DNA of 64,000 nucleotides, from contig NZ_CP017157.1 in assembly GCF_001729485.1 (NCBI RefSeq), positions 868,001 through 932,000 on the forward strand, in the 5' to 3' direction. The position numbers and the translations under genes are program-made. The notes below the pieces were generated by a model. The model was not told the origin of the DNA. It searched no databases and saw nothing but the letters and a program-made list of their open reading frames with translations. Below, piece after piece: positions 61,434 to 64,000 of this stretch (within the stretch, counting starts at the first letter, position 1; every line of letters starts with the position of its first letter). The stretch comes from Streptomyces lydicus (lineage in GTDB: Bacteria > Actinomycetota > Actinomycetes > Streptomycetales > Streptomycetaceae).

Positions 61434-62632
61434 GCTCCGCGGGGGACGCCGCGCGGGACCTGCTCGCGCGCTGGCCGGTCGTGGACGGCCACAACGACCT
61501 GCCCTGGGCGCTGCGCGAGCAGGTCCGCTACGACCTGGACCGGCGCGACATCGCCGCCGACCAGTCCGCCCACCTGCACACGGACCTGCCGAGGCTGCGG
61601 GCGGGCGGCGTCGGCGCGCAGTTCTGGTCGGTCTACGTCCGCGCCGACTACGCGGGCGACACGGCGGTCAGCGCCACCCTCGAACAGATCGACGTGGTCC
61701 GGCAGTTGGTCGACCGCTACCCGGACGAGCTGCGTCTGGTGCTCGACGCCGACGGCATGGAGGCGGCCCGCGCAGACGGCCGGATCGCCTCCCTCATGGG
61801 CGCCGAGGGCGGCCACTCCATCAACAACTCGCTGGCCACGCTGCGCGCGCTGCACAGGCTGGGCGTGCGCTACCTGACCCTCACCCACAACGACACCATC
61901 GACTGGGCGGACTCCGCGACCGACGAACCCCGCCACGGGGGCCTGAGCGCCTTCGGTGAAGAGGTCGTCCGCGAGATGAACCGCTGCGGGATGCTGGTCG
62001 ACCTCTCGCACGTCTCCGCCGACACCATGCGCGACGCCCTGCGGGTCAGCACCGCGCCGGTGATCTTCTCGCACTCCTCCTCGCGGGCGGTGTGCGACCA
62101 CCCCCGCAACATCCCCGACGACGTGCTCGCCCAGCTGCCCGCCAACGGCGGCGTCGCGATGGTCACGTTCGTCCCGAAGTTCGTGCTGCCCGCCGCCGTC
62201 GAGTGGACGCTGCGGGCGGACGAGAACATGCGCGCCCACGGCCTGCACCACCTCGACACCACCGAGGCCGGGATGGCCGTCCAGCGGGCCTTCGAGGCCG
62301 CCGACCCGCGGCCGAGGGCCACCGTGGCGACCGTCGCCGACCACCTCGACCACATGCGCGAGGTCGCCGGCGTCGATCACCTGGGGATCGGCGGGGACTT
62401 CGACGGCACCGCCTTCACCCCGGACGGCCTGGCCGATGTGGCCGGCTACCCGAACCTGATCGCCGAACTGCAGGACCGCAAGTGGTCCGAGGGCGATCTG
62501 GCCAAGCTGACCTGGCAGAACGCGGTCCGTACGCTGCGCGCGGCGGAGGACGTGGCGCGCGCCGAGCAGCGCCGGCGCGGCCCGTCCCACGCCACGATCG
62601 AGCAGCTGGACGGCGTGCCCGCCGCTCCTTGA
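61430..62632 (+). CDS. Membrane dipeptidase (M19 family), third gene of the purKE operon
   Basis: This 400-aa zinc dipeptidase of the renal-dipeptidase family has [17 protein letters not shown] (H-x-D metal ligands), [63 protein letters not shown] and [12 protein letters not shown]. No signal peptide is visible, so it may be cytoplasmic. The substrate is probably a dipeptide. Translational coupling to purE is seen by the GTGA overlap; a functional link to purine synthesis is unclear. Confidence 0.93.
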   Translation: MSSAGDAARDLLARWPVVDGHNDLPWALREQVRYDLDRRDIAADQSAHLHTDLPRLRAGGVGAQFWSVYVRADYAGDTAVSATLEQIDVVRQLVDRYPDELRLVLDADGMEAARADGRIASLMGAEGGHSINNSLATLRALHRLGVRYLTLTHNDTIDWADSATDEPRHGGLSAFGEEVVREMNRCGMLVDLSHVSADTMRDALRVSTAPVIFSHSSSRAVCDHPRNIPDDVLAQLPANGGVAMVTFVPKFVLPAAVEWTLRADENMRAHGLHHLDTTEAGMAVQRAFEAADPRPRATVATVADHLDHMREVAGVDHLGIGGDFDGTAFTPDGLADVAGYPNLIAELQDRKWSEGDLAKLTWQNAVRTLRAAEDVARAEQRRRGPSHATIEQLDGVPAAP

Positions 62633-62644
62633 GCGGGCCCGCCG

Positions 62645-63022
62645 TTACGTGAAGCAGAGACAGAAGGGGTGCCCGACCGGGTCGAGATAGACCCGGAAGT
62701 TGCGCACCCCTTCGTCGTGCTGGACGAGCTTCGCGCCGAGCTCGGTGACCTTGCGCTCGGCCTCGTCGATGCGGTCCCGCGGTACGTCGAAGTCCAGGTG
62801 CAGCTGCTGCGGTACGTCCTGGCCGGGCCACTGCGGCGGCCGGTAGCCCTCGTCCACCCGTTGGAAGGCCAGGGTCCGGCCGTCCGGCCCGGCGACCTCG
62901 ACCCACTCGCCGTCCCCGCCGTCGTCCGTCACGCGCCAGTCGAGCGCCGCGGCGTAGAACGCGGCCAGCTCCCGGGGGGCGGGACAGTCCAGTGCGACGA
63001 CGCCGAGAGTGATCAGACTCAT
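62645..63022 (-). CDS. VOC-superfamily (glyoxalase/bleomycin-resistance-like) protein
   Basis: This 125-aa protein has the paired beta-alpha-beta-beta-beta modules of the vicinal-oxygen-chelate fold: VVALDCPAPRELAAFYAAALDWRV, WVEVAGPDGRTLAFQRV, PQQLHLDFDVPRDRIDEAERKVTELGAKLV and FRVYLDPVGHPFCLCF. The last block is the conserved GHPFCL ending of this subfamily. The substrate is unknown. AAGGAGGTAACGCC precedes the ATG. It diverges from the CGNR regulator and may be controlled by it. Confidence 0.9.
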   Translation of the reverse strand: MSLITLGVVALDCPAPRELAAFYAAALDWRVTDDGGDGEWVEVAGPDGRTLAFQRVDEGYRPPQWPGQDVPQQLHLDFDVPRDRIDEAERKVTELGAKLVQHDEGVRNFRVYLDPVGHPFCLCFT

Positions 63023-63049
63023 GGCGTTACCTCCTTATCTCTCCAACCG

Positions 63050-63064
63050 GTAACCTCTCGTTAC
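63050..63064. promoter_or_regulatory. GTAAC-N5-GTTAC operator between the VOC and CGNR genes
   Basis: GTAAC (63050-63054) and GTTAC (63060-63064) form a perfect 5-bp inverted repeat. GTAAC also occurs nearby in the CGNR gene start (about 63083-63087) and, as GTTAC, at the VOC ribosome binding site (63026-63030). The CGNR protein is the likely binder. Confidence 0.5.
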
Positions 63065-63067
63065 TGC

Positions 63068-63664
63068 ATGATGGCAGCAATCGGTAACATCGCAAGGGTG
63101 GCATCCCGAAAAGCCCCGGATTCCCTGCTGCTGGTGCAGGACCTGGTGAACACGCTCGACGTGGAGACCGGCGAAGACGCGCTGGCGGCACCCGACGGCC
63201 CGGCCGTCTTCCTGCGCGACCACGACGCGCCCGGACTCCCGCCCGACGAGCCGGAGCCGGGAGCCGTCGCGGCACTCCAGGAGCTGCGCGAGGCGCTCCG
63301 GGAGGTCTGTCTGGCGCACACCGCGGGCACCCCCGTACCCGCGCCGGCGGCCCGCGCGCTGAACCGGCTGCTGGCCGCCGCGCCGCTGGTCCTGGACGTG
63401 GCTCCGGACGGCGGCGCCGCGCTGTGCCCGGCCGCCGGGCTGCGGGGCACCGCCCGCCTCACCGCCCGTATCGCCGCCGGCATCGCGACCGCGGTCGCCG
63501 ACGGCAGCTGGCAGCGGCTCAAGGCGTGCGAGGCGCACGACTGCCGCTGGGTCTTCTACGACCGGAGCCCGGCCGGCCGCAGCCGCTGGTGCACCATGGC
63601 GGTCTGCGGCAGCCGGGCGAAGATGCGGAGCTACCGCGCCCGCCGCGCGGAGTCCGACACGTAG
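63068..63664 (+). CDS. CGNR zinc-finger (ABATE domain) putative regulator
   Basis: This 198-aa protein has an N-terminal ABATE domain (LLLVQDLVNTLDVETGEDAL, AALQELREALREVCLAHT, LTARIAAGIATAVADGSWQRLKAC). A C-terminal CGNR zinc finger follows: C-E-x-H-D-C-RWVFYDRSPAGRSRWC-x3-VCGSRAKMRSYRARR, with four ligand cysteines; the usual CGNR reads CGSR. These proteins are presumed DNA-binding stress regulators. The start is uncertain: ATG at 63068 or 63071, or GTG at 63098. None has a good ribosome binding site, and a TAACCT box at 63051-63056 suggests a nearly leaderless ATG. Confidence 0.87.
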   Translation: MMAAIGNIARVASRKAPDSLLLVQDLVNTLDVETGEDALAAPDGPAVFLRDHDAPGLPPDEPEPGAVAALQELREALREVCLAHTAGTPVPAPAARALNRLLAAAPLVLDVAPDGGAALCPAAGLRGTARLTARIAAGIATAVADGSWQRLKACEAHDCRWVFYDRSPAGRSRWCTMAVCGSRAKMRSYRARRAESDT

Positions 63665-63668
63665 GGGG

Positions 63669-64000
63669 TCAGGCGCGCGGGCGGCCCAGGGCGCGGTACG
63701 TCCAGCCGGCCTTCCGCCACAGCTGCGGGTCCAGGGCGTTGCGGCCGTCCAGGATGCGGCGCTCGGCGACCACCTCGCCCAGGACCGCCGGGTCCAGCTC
63801 GCGGAACTCGCGCCACTCGGTCAGGTGCAGCACCACGTCGGCGCCGCGCACCGCCTCCAGCGCGCTGTCCGCGTACGCCAGCGTCGGGAAGAGCCGCCGG
63901 GCGTTCTCCATGCCCTTCGGGTCGTACACGGTGACCTGGCCGCCCTGGAGGTGGATCTGGCCGGCCACGTTGAGCGCGGGGGAGTCGCGGACGTCGTCCG
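63669..64000 (-). CDS. UDP-glucose/GDP-mannose dehydrogenase, C-terminal part (cut by window end)
   Basis: The last ~110 residues of a UDP-sugar dehydrogenase are visible. They include DVRDSPALNVAGQI, the QVTVYDP-MENARRLFP block, VRGADVVLHLTEWREFRELDP and ILDGRNALDPQLWRKAGWTYRALGR, typical of the C-terminal UDP-binding domain. The enzyme oxidises a UDP-hexose to the uronic acid with two NAD. The start lies beyond the window. It converges on the CGNR gene with a 4-base gap. Confidence 0.88.
   Translation of the reverse strand, partial: DDVRDSPALNVAGQIHLQGGQVTVYDPKGMENARRLFPTLAYADSALEAVRGADVVLHLTEWREFRELDPAVLGEVVAERRILDGRNALDPQLWRKAGWTYRALGRPRA

Overview
This window is chromosomal DNA of a Streptomyces or very close relative. 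The evidence is the very high GC content, the codon use, the GTG starts, the ATGA/GTGA stop-start overlaps, and a tRNA-Leu(UAA) gene that matches bldA. From memory, the gene order also resembles the rpfA-eno-divIC-ppx and hutU-hutI-sigI-purK neighbourhood of S. coelicolor. I see no prophage, insertion sequence, rRNA or CRISPR.

Region 1 (1-13.4 kb) starts with the tail of a LysM gene. Next is rpfA behind a ydaO-type c-di-AMP riboswitch, then eno, an FtsB/DivIC-like gene, a DUF501 gene and ppx. After these come a Phd/RelE toxin-antitoxin pair, a type II NADH dehydrogenase and a cyclopropane-fatty-acid-synthase-like methyltransferase. A ~350 bp fold-back repeat follows, then a MacB/FtsX-type ABC exporter and bldA.

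Region 2 (13.4-25.2 kb) holds two overlapping wall-polymer glycosyltransferase genes (one a GT2-TagF fusion), a Bax-inhibitor-1-like membrane protein, small unknown genes, a thiolase with a TetR-type palindrome upstream, an SGNH hydrolase and cystathionine beta-synthase.

Region 3 (25.5-47.5 kb) is metabolic. It has an NCS1 permease, a LacI-controlled cysteine dioxygenase/amidohydrolase pair, and a quaternary-amine-type ABC transporter divergent from a histidine-ammonia-lyase homologue that lacks the normal Ala-Ser-Gly triad. An RpiR regulator, a PLP decarboxylase and an ABC-2 exporter operon with its own regulator follow. The region ends with a histidine-utilisation operon: hutU, an M20 amidohydrolase, hutF and hutI. 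The NCS1 and ABC-transporter operons carry nearly duplicate promoter/operator regions, which suggests one regulator.

Region 4 (47.6-56 kb) has a SigB/SigF-family sigma factor divergent from its STAS antagonist and RsbW-like anti-sigma factor. Next is a four-gene operon of secreted or surface-anchored proteins of unknown function: two sortase substrates sharing a repeated two-cysteine domain, and two membrane-anchored partners. This operon is my best candidate for an undescribed system. A POT peptide transporter follows.

Region 5 (56-64 kb) has a two-component system, a GtrA protein, a chagasin-like inhibitor, purK-purE with an M19 dipeptidase, a VOC protein divergent from a CGNR regulator, and the end of a UDP-sugar dehydrogenase gene. 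Several starts (phd-like antitoxin, 19217, LacI, response regulator, purK) lie 6-7 nt after a TANNNT box and probably give leaderless mRNAs.
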